From Denitrobaculum sp965232285 (lineage in GTDB: Bacteria > Pseudomonadota > Alphaproteobacteria > Kiloniellales > Kiloniellaceae): a stretch of 64,000 bases of DNA. This document shows positions 49,982-58,981 of the stretch, in pieces (the stretch's first letter is position 1; each line of letters opens with the position of its first letter). The notes under the pieces were generated by a model. The model did not search any database. It saw nothing but the letters and a program-made list of their open reading frames with translations, and had not been told where the DNA came from. The stretch lies in the NCBI GenBank assembly GCA_965232285.1, contig CBDDPL010000004.1, forward strand, positions 3,534,001 to 3,598,000. Direction: 5' to 3'. A program made the position numbers and the translations under genes.

Positions 49982-51295
49982 CTAACCGCCCGGGCGGCTG
50001 CGCATGTTCTCCGGCAGGTAGGTCGCCAGTTCGGGCACGAAGATCAGCACGAAGACCATCAGCACCATGATCAGGAACATGGGGATGGCCGCCTTGGCGA
50101 TATAGTTCATCTCGTGTTTGGTCATGCCCTGCAGCACGAAGAGGTTGAAGCCGATCGGCGGCGTGATCTGCGCCATCTCGACCACCACCACGATGAAGAT
50201 ACCGAACCAGATCACATCGATGCCGGCCTGGCGGATCATGGGCTCCACCACCGCCATGGTCAGCACCACCGAGGAGATGCCGTCCAGGAAGCAGCCCAGG
50301 ATGATGTAGAAGACCAGCAGCGCCATCAGCAGCTCGAAACGGCTGAGCTCCATCGTCGCGATCCATTCCGCCAAAGCCCGCGGCAGGCCGGTGAAGCCCA
50401 TGGCCAGCGACAGGAAGGCGGCGCCGGCCAGGATCAGCGCGATCATGGCCGAGGTCCGGGTCGCGCCCATCAGGCTCTCGGTGAAGGTCGACCAGTTGAG
50501 GGAACCCTGACTCGCCGCCAGCACAAGCGCGCCGATGACGCCGAAGGCCGCCGCCTCGGTGGCCGTCGCCCAGCCCAGATACATGGAGCCGATCACAAGC
50601 AGGATCAAGCAGATCACCGGGATGAGAAAGCGCGAGTTGGCTATTTTCTGGGCGATCGTTGTCTTGGGTTCGGCGTCCGGCTTGTACTTCGACGAGACCT
50701 TCGAATAGATCGCCACATAACCCATGAACATGCCGGCCAGCACCAGCCCCGGCACCACGCCGGCAATGAAGAGTTTGGAAATGGACTCGTTGATGGTCAC
50801 GCCATAGACGATCAGCGTCAGCGAGGGCGGGATCATCAATCCAAGCGTGGCTGCGCCGGCCAGCGTTCCGATGATCATATGTTCCGGATAGTTTCGCCGG
50901 CGCAGTTCGGGGATCGACATCTTGCCGACGGTCGTCAGCGTGGCGGCAGAAGAACCGGAGACCGCGGCGAAGACCGTGCAGCCGACGATATTGGTGTGCA
51001 CCAGGCCGCCCGGCAGCCCGGCCATCCAGGGTGTGAGGCCCCTGAACATATCCTCTGAGAGACGCGTTCGGAACAGGATCTCACCCATCCAGATAAAGAG
51101 CGGCAGCGCCGTCAGGGTCCAGGAGGAGGAGGCGCTCCAGATCGTGGTGATCATGGCGTCGCCGACCGGCCGCGTGGTGAAGAGCTCCATCCCGAAGAAG
51201 GCAACGCCCAGCAGCGCGAGGCCGACCCAGACGCCGGTCCCCAACAGCAGGAAGAGGATGAAGAGGAAGATGGCGATCAGTTCGAGCTGTTCCAT
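49982..51295 (-). CDS. TRAP transporter large permease (DctM family), second system
   Basis: 437 residues, about twelve hydrophobic helices. Landmarks: LPLFIWMGEILFRTRLSEDMFRGL, GCTVFAAVSGSSAATLTTVGKMSIPEL, GLMIPPSLTLIVYGVTINESISKLF. It starts ten bases after the small permease stop. Transport channel of a sodium-coupled TRAP system whose binding protein is at 51992. Confidence 0.92.
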   Translation of the reverse strand: MEQLELIAIFLFILFLLLGTGVWVGLALLGVAFFGMELFTTRPVGDAMITTIWSASSSWTLTALPLFIWMGEILFRTRLSEDMFRGLTPWMAGLPGGLVHTNIVGCTVFAAVSGSSAATLTTVGKMSIPELRRRNYPEHMIIGTLAGAATLGLMIPPSLTLIVYGVTINESISKLFIAGVVPGLVLAGMFMGYVAIYSKVSSKYKPDAEPKTTIAQKIANSRFLIPVICLILLVIGSMYLGWATATEAAAFGVIGALVLAASQGSLNWSTFTESLMGATRTSAMIALILAGAAFLSLAMGFTGLPRALAEWIATMELSRFELLMALLVFYIILGCFLDGISSVVLTMAVVEPMIRQAGIDVIWFGIFIVVVVEMAQITPPIGFNLFVLQGMTKHEMNYIAKAAIPMFLIMVLMVFVLIFVPELATYLPENMRSRPGG

Positions 51296-51304
51296 GACCG
51301 CCCC

Positions 51305-51832
51305 CTATTCGTGGTCGTCGACCGTTTCCGCATCGATGCGGTGGTCGCCGGTGAAAATCAGATTGACGAGGTGATCGGTCAGGGCGATCGCGAAGAAGAT
51401 GGAGCCCACGACCATGGAGACCTGGGGGATCCAGATCGGCGTGGCATCCTGTCCCTGGCTGACGTCGTGCAGCTTCCAGGACCAGTAAGCCCCTTTCCAG
51501 GCGTAGTAGGCCAGGTACCAGCCCAGCGCGGTCCCGATACCGAAGCACCAGACCTCCAGCCAGCGACGATGCCGGCCGACCGCCTGCAGCAAAAGACTGA
51601 CGCGGATATGAGAGCCCCGGTTCAGGGCGTGGGCGAAGGCGAAGAAGGAAGCCGCCGCCATGCAATAACCGGCATAGTCGGTCGCGCCCGGAAAGACGTT
51701 GCCGGTCCAGCGCGCCAGCATCTGCAGGACGACGATGGTCAGAATGGCGATGAGAAACAGCGCCGCGACGATCCCCGATCCGAAGTAGAGTTTGTCCAGT
51801 ATCCTGCGGACAAGCGATCCGACTGCGCTCAT
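51305..51832 (-). CDS. TRAP transporter small permease (DctQ family), second system
   Basis: 175 residues with four membrane helices: IVAALFLIAILTIVVLQMLAR, FPGATDYAGYCMAAASFFAFAHALNRGSHIRVSLLLQ (the DctQ core), LEVWCFGIGTALGWYLAYYAW and VSMVVGSIFFAIALTDHLVNLI. It pairs with the DctM protein ten bases on. A 12-bp hairpin separates it from the binding-protein gene. Confidence 0.9.
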   Translation of the reverse strand: MSAVGSLVRRILDKLYFGSGIVAALFLIAILTIVVLQMLARWTGNVFPGATDYAGYCMAAASFFAFAHALNRGSHIRVSLLLQAVGRHRRWLEVWCFGIGTALGWYLAYYAWKGAYWSWKLHDVSQGQDATPIWIPQVSMVVGSIFFAIALTDHLVNLIFTGDHRIDAETVDDHE

Positions 51833-51954
51833 GGAGCTCCCCCTGCTTTCCCCCGAAACCGCGTAACGACCCGCCTTACCGGCAAGGGAACCTTGACCGG
51901 TTCTCTTCCGCCCCTGGCGGCGCGGTCCTTACGCTCTCGATAAATACTAGAAAG

Positions 51955-51982
51955 AGCGGAGAGGCCTTCCGGCCTCTCCGCT
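51955..51982 (-). terminator. Hairpin after the second TRAP binding-protein gene
   Basis: AGCGGAGAGGCC pairs perfectly with GGCCTCTCCGCT around a TTCC loop. On the minus strand it starts nine bases after the dctP stop and is followed by CTTTCTAG, a weak T run. Likely partial terminator or stability element. Confidence 0.72.
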
Positions 51983-51991
51983 GTCACATGC

Positions 51992-52975
51992 TTAGTTGGC
52001 CTTGAAGGCGTCGACGATCGCTTTGCCCTGATCGCCGGCTTTCTCGAGCCACTCATTGGTCATGGTCTCGCCGAAGCCCTGCAGTTCGCCCTTGAGGCCA
52101 TCGCCAGCCGGCGCGACGCTCATGCCGCCGGCCCGCAGACCGTTCAGCGTGAAGTCGGTGTACTGAACCGAGCGCCAGAAACCGGCGTAGGCGGCCATGT
52201 CGGCACAGGCCAGGACCACGTTCTGGGTCGCTTCATCCAAACCGGCCCAGGAGTCCTTGTTGACGAAGACATGGTTGCGCGGCAGCCAGGCATCGACCTC
52301 GTAGAAGTGAGTCAGATGCTCCCAGACCTTCCGGTCGTAACCCGTAGCACCCGAGGAGATCATGGATTCCGCAACACCGGTCGCAAAGGCCTGCGAGATT
52401 TCAGCAGCCTCGACCTGCACCGGCAGCATGCCGGCCAGCTCCGCCAGCCGCGCCGTCGCGGTGTTGTAGGAGCGGAACTTCACGCCCTTCATGTCCGCAA
52501 CCGAGTTGACCTCTTTCTTGAAGTAGAAACCCTGCGGCGGCCATGGCACGGCATAGAGCAGCTTCAGGTTCTGCTCGTCGAGAATCTTCTCCAGCTCGGG
52601 CTTGGTCGCTTTCCAGAGCTTCTCCGAAGCCTCGAAGGAGGTCGCGAGGAAGGGAATGGAGTCGACACCGAAGATCGGATTTTCATTCTGGTGCGCGGAG
52701 AGAATCCGCTCACCGATCGGCGCCTGACCGGTCTGGACCGCGCGCTTGATGTCGTTGCCCTTGAAGAGCGAACCCGAAGGATGGGTGACGATCTCCAGCT
52801 TGCCGCCGGTGCCCGTGGTCACGCACTGGCCGAATTCGGCACCGGTCACAGAGTGGAAGTTGGTCGCGGAGTAGGCCATGGGCATGTCCCAGGTCTCCGC
52901 GGCGGCGCCGGTCGCCACCGAAGCGGCCAGACCGATACCGGCGGCCGTCGCGAGTAGTGATTTCATCAGTTTCAT
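51992..52975 (-). CDS. TRAP transporter solute-binding protein (DctP family), second system
   Basis: 327 residues from ATG 52975 (AAAGGGAA upstream). Sec signal peptide MKLMKSLLATAAGIGLAASV...GAAAE. The DctP domain has ADMKGVKFRSYNTATARLAELAG and VQVEAAEISQAFATGVAESMISSGATGYD. Ligand unknown. The next genes upstream (DadA-like oxidase, enolase-superfamily enzyme, ThDP enzyme) are in the same orientation and should act on the imported compound. Confidence 0.9.
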   Translation of the reverse strand: MKLMKSLLATAAGIGLAASVATGAAAETWDMPMAYSATNFHSVTGAEFGQCVTTGTGGKLEIVTHPSGSLFKGNDIKRAVQTGQAPIGERILSAHQNENPIFGVDSIPFLATSFEASEKLWKATKPELEKILDEQNLKLLYAVPWPPQGFYFKKEVNSVADMKGVKFRSYNTATARLAELAGMLPVQVEAAEISQAFATGVAESMISSGATGYDRKVWEHLTHFYEVDAWLPRNHVFVNKDSWAGLDEATQNVVLACADMAAYAGFWRSVQYTDFTLNGLRAGGMSVAPAGDGLKGELQGFGETMTNEWLEKAGDQGKAIVDAFKAN

Positions 52976-53021
52976 TTCCCTTTGTTCTCCCTGTCGTTGG
53001 CGGCTGGCACAGCAGCCGCGG

Positions 53022-54290
53022 TCACGCAAATCTTGCCGGCGCATAGGCCGAAAGATCACTGTTGGGACGATCCCCGGAAATCAATCCGGCCAGGATCCGC
53101 CCGGTTTTTGGCCCGCCGGTCAGGCCGATATGGTGATGACCAAATCCCATAAAGACCGACTTGAGACCCGGGGCCTCGCCAATGACCGGAATGGAATCGG
53201 AAACGGCGGGCCGATGCCCCATCCATTCCCGGGTCTCCTTCCAGGTCAAACCTGGTATCGCTTTTTTGATGTTCTCGAGCAGCAGTTCGATCGGGCGCTT
53301 GCTGGCCGGCGCCTCCAGGCCGCCGAATTCCACCAGCCCCGCCACGCGCAGCCGCCCGTCCATGGGTGTGATGACATACTTGCCGGAGGCGATCATCACC
53401 GGCGAACGCGGCATGACGCTGGGCTCGATCAGTTCGATGTGATAGCCCCGCTCGCTCTCCAGCGGCACTTTTAGGCCCAGTTTCTTCGCCAGCGGGCCGG
53501 ACCAGGCGCCGGTGGTGACCACGGCGGCGTCGCAGTCGATGACACCCTGATCCGTCGCCACGCCGGTCAGCTTCGCGCCCTCCTTGCGGAAATCCAGAAC
53601 ATCCGCCTTGACCGAACGGCCGCCGTTCGCCTCGACGTGCGCCGCCAGATCCTTGACGTAGCGGCCCGGGTCGGCGATCCGCCCGTGATCCGGCAGGCAG
53701 ACGGCAAAATTCAGATCCTCGGCGAAGACCGGATCGTAGGCCTTGAAGGCCTCGCCTTCCAGCTCCTGCCAGGTGAAGCCATTGGCCTTGCGCAGCCCCC
53801 AGCCGAAACTATCCGCTTCGTAGTTGCTGCGATCGCCGTAGATGAAGACATAGTCCGACGGCACCAGCCACTTCTCGGCCCCGGTGCCCTGCGCCAGGGC
53901 CTGATGCTGCTCCAGGCTGTCGCCGATGATGTCATTGAGGGCCGTCGCGATGCGCGTGGTTTCGGAGGCTTTACAGTGGGAGAGATAAGGCCGCAGGAAG
54001 GGCAGCAGCTTCGGCAGGTAAGACCAGCGCAGGAACAGCGGCGAGTTCTTGTCCATCAGCATACCCGGCACCTTGCCGAGCAGGCCGGGCACCGTCACCG
54101 GCACCACCGAACAGGAGGCGAGAATGCCGCCGTTGCCGTAAGACGTGCCCTCTCCGGGCCCCAACCGGTCGATCAGAATTACCTCGCAACCGGCCCGCTG
54201 CAGCCAGACGGCGGTCGAGACACCGACAATGCCGGCTCCGATCACGGCCACCTTGCCGGCCGCACCGCCGTTATGCTTGGGAGCCTGCAT
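53022..54290 (-). CDS. FAD-dependent amino-acid oxidoreductase (DadA-like)
   Basis: 422 residues from ATG 54290; an ATG at 54326 is in frame, but its extra residues are read from what looks like the ribosome-binding region (GAGGGAAG). DAO fold: KVAVIGAGIVGVSTAVWLQRAG, GPGEGTSYGNGGILASCSVVP, GAWSGPLAKKLGLKVPLESERGYHIEL, and GFGHHHIGLTGGPKTGRILAGLISG. It resembles D-amino-acid dehydrogenase small subunit and would deaminate a D-amino or imino acid with electrons to the respiratory chain. It lies 47 bases before the TRAP binding-protein gene. Confidence 0.86.
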   Translation of the reverse strand: MQAPKHNGGAAGKVAVIGAGIVGVSTAVWLQRAGCEVILIDRLGPGEGTSYGNGGILASCSVVPVTVPGLLGKVPGMLMDKNSPLFLRWSYLPKLLPFLRPYLSHCKASETTRIATALNDIIGDSLEQHQALAQGTGAEKWLVPSDYVFIYGDRSNYEADSFGWGLRKANGFTWQELEGEAFKAYDPVFAEDLNFAVCLPDHGRIADPGRYVKDLAAHVEANGGRSVKADVLDFRKEGAKLTGVATDQGVIDCDAAVVTTGAWSGPLAKKLGLKVPLESERGYHIELIEPSVMPRSPVMIASGKYVITPMDGRLRVAGLVEFGGLEAPASKRPIELLLENIKKAIPGLTWKETREWMGHRPAVSDSIPVIGEAPGLKSVFMGFGHHHIGLTGGPKTGRILAGLISGDRPNSDLSAYAPARFA

Positions 54291-54386
54291 CACCCTGTTT
54301 TGCTTCCCTCTTTCTTCCCCAGCCATCGCTAAATGGCATCGTCACAATCACTGAGCTTGAACGCCGTCCAGCGACAGCGCAAGCCC

Positions 54387-55514
54387 TTACTGTCTTGTCT
54401 CCACGGCATAATGGCCAAGTTTTTCCAGATCCACCTGGAATCCAAGCCCGGGTCCTTCAGGCACTGCAACCTTGCCGTTATCGCTCGGGAAGGGTTCGCT
54501 CAAAAGGTCCTCTTTCAGGTACCAGCGCGCCTGGTAAAACTCGCAGCCGAGCGAGATGTTCGGGCTTGCCGCGATCATATGGGTGCCGGCCAGATGGGCG
54601 ATACCGCTCTCGAACATATCGCCACCGTAAGCGGGCAGACCCGCCGATTCGGCAATGGCCGCCACCTCCATGCCCCGGCGCGGGCCACTGGTTTTCATAA
54701 TCTTGACCGAGATCGCGTCGCACAGCCGTCCCTTGACGGCACGGTGGGCGTCGCTGGGTGAAAAGACCGTCTCGTCGGCGAGAATCGGTGTGTCCAGCTC
54801 AGCGGTGAAGAGCGCCATGGCTTCGTGGTTCCGTCCCGGGACCGGCTGCTCGATGAAGGTCACATTGAACTGCTCGACATCCCTGAGCTTGCGCAACGCG
54901 CCGAAAGGCTGGAGTCCCTGGTTATAGTCGATCCGGATGTCCAGATCGGCATAGTCTTTGCGCAGGCGCTCCAAACGCATCACATCGAAGGCATGGCCGC
55001 GCACACCGGTCTTCAGCTTGATGATCCGCAGACCTTCCTCCCAGACCCGCGCCATCAGGGCCATGTCGGCCTCGAAATCCGGATCGGCCAGGGAAATGGA
55101 GAGCGGTATCTCGCTGCGGTAACGGCCGCCCAGTAGGGCCCAGACCGGCTGACCGGTCGCCCGCCCGCGGCAATCCAGCAGTGCGGTTTCCAGGGCCGCC
55201 TTGGCCTCACTGTGCCCGGCGATCGCCTTGTCCGCTTTCGCCATGATCAGGGGGATATCCGCAGGGTCCGAACCGATCACCACCGGCCGGATGTAGCGGT
55301 CCAGCGCCGCGGCATTGGCTTCGGCGGTCCCGGTAAAGACCGCCCAGGGCGAGCCTTCCCCAAAGCCGCTGCAGCCTGACGCGGTCTCCAGACGCACCAC
55401 CACGATATCGACATCGCCGGCGACCAGACCGCTGCCGTGGTCCCGCGGGCTGCGCACCGGCAAGGCCGCGTGCCAGACCGTCATGCGCTCGATGGTGTCC
55501 TTCTCGTGACTCAT
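54387..55514 (-). CDS. Enolase-superfamily (mandelate racemase/muconate lactonizing) enzyme
   Basis: 375 residues from ATG 55514, five bases after the ThDP gene stop. The capping domain is followed by the barrel with the MLE-subgroup residues: the KxK pair in RIIKLKTG, metal ligands Asp in RIDYNQG, Glu in FIEQPVPG, Asp/Glu in ILADET, and the opposite Lys in SVKIMKTSG. Two lysines on opposite faces suit racemases or epimerases of amino-acid derivatives, cycloisomerases and cis-3-hydroxyproline-type dehydratases. With a DadA-like oxidase beside it, an amino- or imino-acid substrate seems likely, but this is inference. Confidence 0.82.
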   Translation of the reverse strand: MSHEKDTIERMTVWHAALPVRSPRDHGSGLVAGDVDIVVVRLETASGCSGFGEGSPWAVFTGTAEANAAALDRYIRPVVIGSDPADIPLIMAKADKAIAGHSEAKAALETALLDCRGRATGQPVWALLGGRYRSEIPLSISLADPDFEADMALMARVWEEGLRIIKLKTGVRGHAFDVMRLERLRKDYADLDIRIDYNQGLQPFGALRKLRDVEQFNVTFIEQPVPGRNHEAMALFTAELDTPILADETVFSPSDAHRAVKGRLCDAISVKIMKTSGPRRGMEVAAIAESAGLPAYGGDMFESGIAHLAGTHMIAASPNISLGCEFYQARWYLKEDLLSEPFPSDNGKVAVPEGPGLGFQVDLEKLGHYAVETRQ

Positions 55515-55519
55515 GCTCT

Positions 55520-57217
55520 TTACGCGACCCACTCGCTGACCGGCGCATTGGCGTCCTGCAAGGGCTGCGCGATGACATCGACCAACGTCGGCCCGTCGGC
55601 TTCCAGGGCGGCCTTCATGGCCCCCTCCAGATCCGCCGGATCCTCGACCCGCCAGGTCTTCAGGCCATAGGCCGCCGCGATGCCGGCGTGGTCGCTGCGC
55701 GAGAAATCCACCGAGTAGTAACGCTCGCCGAAGCCACTCTTCTGACCCGCCTTAATCCAACCGTAAACCGAGTTCGAGAAGACCACATAGGTCACCGGCA
55801 GGTTCTTGCGCATCACCGTCTCGTATTCGCCGACGGTAAAGCCGAAGCTGCCGTCGCCCATGACCGAAACGCACTTAGCCCCCGGACGTCCGTAGTGCGC
55901 GCCCAGCACCGCCGCTGCCGAGTAACCCAAGGCGCCGTGCGCCCGGTTGGTGATGAACTGCCGGCCCGGCTTGCCGTTCTGATAGAAAGCCGAGAAGAAG
56001 GGACAGGGCGTACCCGGATCGGCCACCACGACCGCATCGTCGTCCAGAAGCCGGCCGAGCGTCGCCACCACCCGCTCCGGCCGGATCGGCGAATCGTTGC
56101 TGGCGGCCCGTTCCTCGAAGTCCGCGAACTTGATCTTGCGCGCCTTGGCGATCCGCGCCGCGCCGCCGAAATCGCGCTGCTCGCCAGATTTGGCCAGCAC
56201 CTCGTTGGCCATCCGCAGGGCCAGTTGCGCGTCCCCGTTCAGCGCCACCTCGGTCTCGTAGTTAGCCGAGATCACCATGGGGTCCACATCGATGTGCAGG
56301 ATGCGCTGGCCTGGCTTCGGACAACGCCAGCGCTCGGTGGTCACCGAACCGGCGCGGCAGCCGATGAAGAGCACCAGATCCGCCTCCTCGACCACTTCGC
56401 GGGTCTCGGCGACGCCGCCGTTGCTGCCCACCACGCCGAGACAGAGCGGATGACTGTCCGCCAGGCTGCCCTGGCCGCTGATGGTCGTGGCCACGGTCAG
56501 GTTGAGGGCTTCAGCGAAGCTCTGCAGCTCGCTCTCCGCGCCGGAAATCACCACGCCGCCGCCGCAGATGATCATCGGGTTCTTGGCCGACAGCAGGGCT
56601 TCCACCATGCGCTCAACCGCCTCGACCGCCGGTCCGGCCCGCCAGGCCGGATAGCTGCCCAACTCGGCCTGCGCCCAGATCTCACTTTCCGACACCGGGG
56701 CCTTCTGCACGTCGAAGGGCAGGCCGATATGCGCGGAGCCCGGCCGTCCGGTGGTCATGGCCCGAAAGGCGGAGCGCACCATGGCCGGCAGGCGCTCGGC
56801 CTGATCGATCACCGTGTTCCACTTAGTCAGAGGCTTGAAGAGACTGTTCTGATCCAGCTCGGTCAGGGGATAGCGCCCGCGCGCCGAGACCGAGACATCG
56901 GTGGTGATGCCCAGGATCGGCACGGAAGATTCGTTGGCCTCCACCAGCCCCGGCAGGATGTAGGTCGCCCCGCCGCCGCTGGGTCCTTCGCAGACCCCGA
57001 CCCGGCCGGACACCCGCGCATAGGCATCGGCCATGTAGGCTGCGTGGCGCTCATCTCGCGTCAGGATGTGCTCAATGCCGTGATCCAGGCGATAGAGGGC
57101 GTCATAAAGCGGCAGCGTGGTATCGCCGCAGAGTCCGAAAATATGTTTGACGCCATGAGCCTGCAGCATCCGCACCATCGCTTCGGCGCCGGTCAGCTCA
57201 TTTCCACCTGCGATCAT
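55520..57217 (-). CDS. Thiamine-diphosphate-dependent enzyme (acetolactate-synthase/benzoylformate-decarboxylase-like)
   Basis: 565 residues from ATG 57217 (AGGAGA just upstream; the frame is open to 57283). Three-domain ThDP fold: catalytic Glu in TRDERHAAYMADAYARVSG, the middle FAD/ADP-type domain (AKNPMIICGGGVV), and the ThDP motif GDGSFGFTVGEYETVMRKN. Decarboxylation or carboligation of a 2-keto acid is expected; sulfoacetaldehyde acetyltransferase was considered, but I see no clear Xsc signature. It is the first gene of the minus-strand operon, divergent from a GntR gene across an operator-like palindrome. Confidence 0.83.
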   Translation of the reverse strand: MIAGGNELTGAEAMVRMLQAHGVKHIFGLCGDTTLPLYDALYRLDHGIEHILTRDERHAAYMADAYARVSGRVGVCEGPSGGGATYILPGLVEANESSVPILGITTDVSVSARGRYPLTELDQNSLFKPLTKWNTVIDQAERLPAMVRSAFRAMTTGRPGSAHIGLPFDVQKAPVSESEIWAQAELGSYPAWRAGPAVEAVERMVEALLSAKNPMIICGGGVVISGAESELQSFAEALNLTVATTISGQGSLADSHPLCLGVVGSNGGVAETREVVEEADLVLFIGCRAGSVTTERWRCPKPGQRILHIDVDPMVISANYETEVALNGDAQLALRMANEVLAKSGEQRDFGGAARIAKARKIKFADFEERAASNDSPIRPERVVATLGRLLDDDAVVVADPGTPCPFFSAFYQNGKPGRQFITNRAHGALGYSAAAVLGAHYGRPGAKCVSVMGDGSFGFTVGEYETVMRKNLPVTYVVFSNSVYGWIKAGQKSGFGERYYSVDFSRSDHAGIAAAYGLKTWRVEDPADLEGAMKAALEADGPTLVDVIAQPLQDANAPVSEWVA

Positions 57218-57325
57218 CACTCTCTCCTGAAAGGGCGCCTGAGCGCCCGGGTCTCGACCAGAAACACACGGCAGCCGTGACACCAGAGGTCTCTCTCGAC
57301 CTTGGCCTCAGAACTGCATTTCAAT

Positions 57326-57335
57326 CTGTATACAG
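57326..57335. promoter_or_regulatory. Putative FCD/GntR operator
   Basis: CTGTATACAG is a perfect palindrome with the TGTATACA core common to FadR-subfamily GntR sites, and an extra half site GACTGTATG follows. It lies between the divergent ThDP gene and the GntR gene. Confidence 0.65.
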
Positions 57336-57457
57336 GACTGTATGTTTTAAGTTGCACGAGAGTCAAGCAGGTGCAATAACTTTCCTGCAGCGCCTGTCAC
57401 GCCCGTGGCGGAGAGTCTGATTTCCCGCCGAGCGAAGGCGGCTCAGAGGTGAGAGGA

Positions 57458-58180
57458 ATGCCCGGAGAAACCGCGAATCCGGCAAACGTCGATCGTATCT
57501 ATGACGCCGTCAGGGAGCTGGCGGCGAGCTATGCCATCAAGCCGGACGAGCGCATCAACGAAGGTACGCTGGCCAAGTCTCTCGGCGCCAGCCGCACCCC
57601 GGTTCGCGAGGCTTTGAATCGTCTGGTGGCGGAAGATCTTCTGGTCTTCCAGGCCGGCAAGGGTTTCTTCTGCCGGGCACTGGACCCGCAACAGATCTTC
57701 GATCTCTACGAGTTGCGGGTGGTCATCGAGGAAGCAGCCGTAACTCTGGCCTGCGAGCGCGCGAGCGACGCCGACATCGAATCCCTGCGCGAAGACCTCA
57801 TGACCAACGGCCAGGACTACGAAGGTAAGAGCGTCAAGGAACTGGTGGCCTATGATGAGCACTTCCATGAAACGCTGGTCGGCCTCTCCGGCAACGGAGA
57901 ACTGGTCAAGCGCCTGCGCAACATCAACGCGCGTATCCGCTTCGTGCGCTGGTTCGACATGGAACAGCGCGTGTCCGTGACCCGCGGCGAACATCGGGAG
58001 CTCATGGCACAACTTGCGAAACGGGACGCCGCCGCCTGCCGGAAAATCCTGCGCGGACACATCGAAAAGCGGCTCGATCAGATCATCGCCTACGCCCAGG
58101 CCGGATACTCGGCCCTCTATCTGCCCGACGCGCAGGGACCTCTCGCGGGAAGCCCGCTTGCGGCCAACGCGGGCGGCTGA
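57458..58180 (+). CDS. GntR-family (FadR/FCD) regulator of the second TRAP cluster
   Basis: 240 residues from ATG 57458 (an in-frame GTG is three codons upstream). HTH at about 5-68 with INEGTLAKSLGASRTPVREALNRLVAEDLL; FCD domain with metal-type residues in AYDEHFHETLVGLSGN and RGEHRELMAQL. Divergent from the ThDP/enolase/DAO/TRAP operon and probably its repressor. The following racemase gene lies on its own strand 32 bases on. Confidence 0.9.
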   Translation: MPGETANPANVDRIYDAVRELAASYAIKPDERINEGTLAKSLGASRTPVREALNRLVAEDLLVFQAGKGFFCRALDPQQIFDLYELRVVIEEAAVTLACERASDADIESLREDLMTNGQDYEGKSVKELVAYDEHFHETLVGLSGNGELVKRLRNINARIRFVRWFDMEQRVSVTRGEHRELMAQLAKRDAAACRKILRGHIEKRLDQIIAYAQAGYSALYLPDAQGPLAGSPLAANAGG

Positions 58181-58212
58181 TCCCTTTTTATGACTACAGC
58201 AGCAAGGCCATC

Positions 58213-58935
58213 ATGAAAGTCAAAGGCGGCAAGACCGTATACGGCGCCAGCGTCGGTATTCTGATGCTGGAAACCAAATTCCCGCGCATCCAGGGTGACA
58301 TGTGCAACGCGCTGACCTGGCCCTTTCCGGTACGCTACAAGGTGGTCAGCGGCGCTTCCCCGGACCGGGTGGTGCGCAATCGCGCCGAGGGCCTGCTGGA
58401 AACCTTTATCGCCGACGCGCAGGACCTGGTGGCGCAGGGGGCCGACGGCATCACCACCAACTGCGGTTTTCTCTCACTGTTCCAGGATGAACTGGCGGCG
58501 GCCTGCGGCGTACCGGTGGCGACCTCGTCACTGATGCAGGTCGAGGCCGTCAATCGCCTGCTGCCACCCGGCAAGCGCTGTGGCGTGCTGACCATTTCCC
58601 GCGAAACCCTCTCCGAAGACCATCTGCGAGGCGCGCGCGTGCCCTTGGACACGCCGGTGGTCGGCACGGAGGGATTGCGCGAGTTCAGCCGGGTGATCCT
58701 GGACGACGAGGAGGAACTGGATGTCGAGGCCAGCCGCCTGGACCTGATCGACGCGTCGCGCTCCCTCGCCGAAGCCAACCCCGATGTCGGCGCCATCGTG
58801 CTGGAGTGTACCAACATGGTGCCCTTCGCCGCGGATATCAGAAACGCAACGGGCCTGCCGGTCTACAGCATCTACAGCTATATCCTCTGGTTCCAGTCGG
58901 CGCTGGCCCCGCGGGTCTTTCCGCCAGGGTTGTGA
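58213..58935 (+). CDS. Aspartate/glutamate racemase superfamily protein
   Basis: 240 residues. The two catalytic Cys of the superfamily are present: C84 in ITTNCGFLSLF and C199 in VLECTNMVPFA. The N-terminus (VYGASVGILML) and the moderate length fit hydantoin racemase, maleate isomerase and arylmalonate decarboxylase relatives as well as true racemases. It follows the GntR regulator and may racemise or isomerise the substrate of the neighbouring operon. Confidence 0.83.
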   Translation: MKVKGGKTVYGASVGILMLETKFPRIQGDMCNALTWPFPVRYKVVSGASPDRVVRNRAEGLLETFIADAQDLVAQGADGITTNCGFLSLFQDELAAACGVPVATSSLMQVEAVNRLLPPGKRCGVLTISRETLSEDHLRGARVPLDTPVVGTEGLREFSRVILDDEEELDVEASRLDLIDASRSLAEANPDVGAIVLECTNMVPFAADIRNATGLPVYSIYSYILWFQSALAPRVFPPGL

Positions 58936-58967
58936 AAAAGAGCAGCTTTAAAAGACTGCTTGTGACT

Positions 58968-58979
58968 CCCTAATTAGGG
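58968..58979. promoter_or_regulatory. 12-bp palindrome overlapping the glycosyltransferase ribosome-binding site
   Basis: CCCTAATTAGGG is a perfect palindrome ending two bases before the ATG at 58982, so the only SD-like bases (TTAGGGA) lie inside it. It could be an operator or could mask translation. Confidence 0.4.
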
Positions 58980-58981
58980 AC

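Noticed and set aside
55520..57217. Sulfoacetaldehyde acetyltransferase (xsc)
   Set aside because: Right family and size, but no sulfoacetaldehyde-type motifs that I can recognise and no pta gene beside it.
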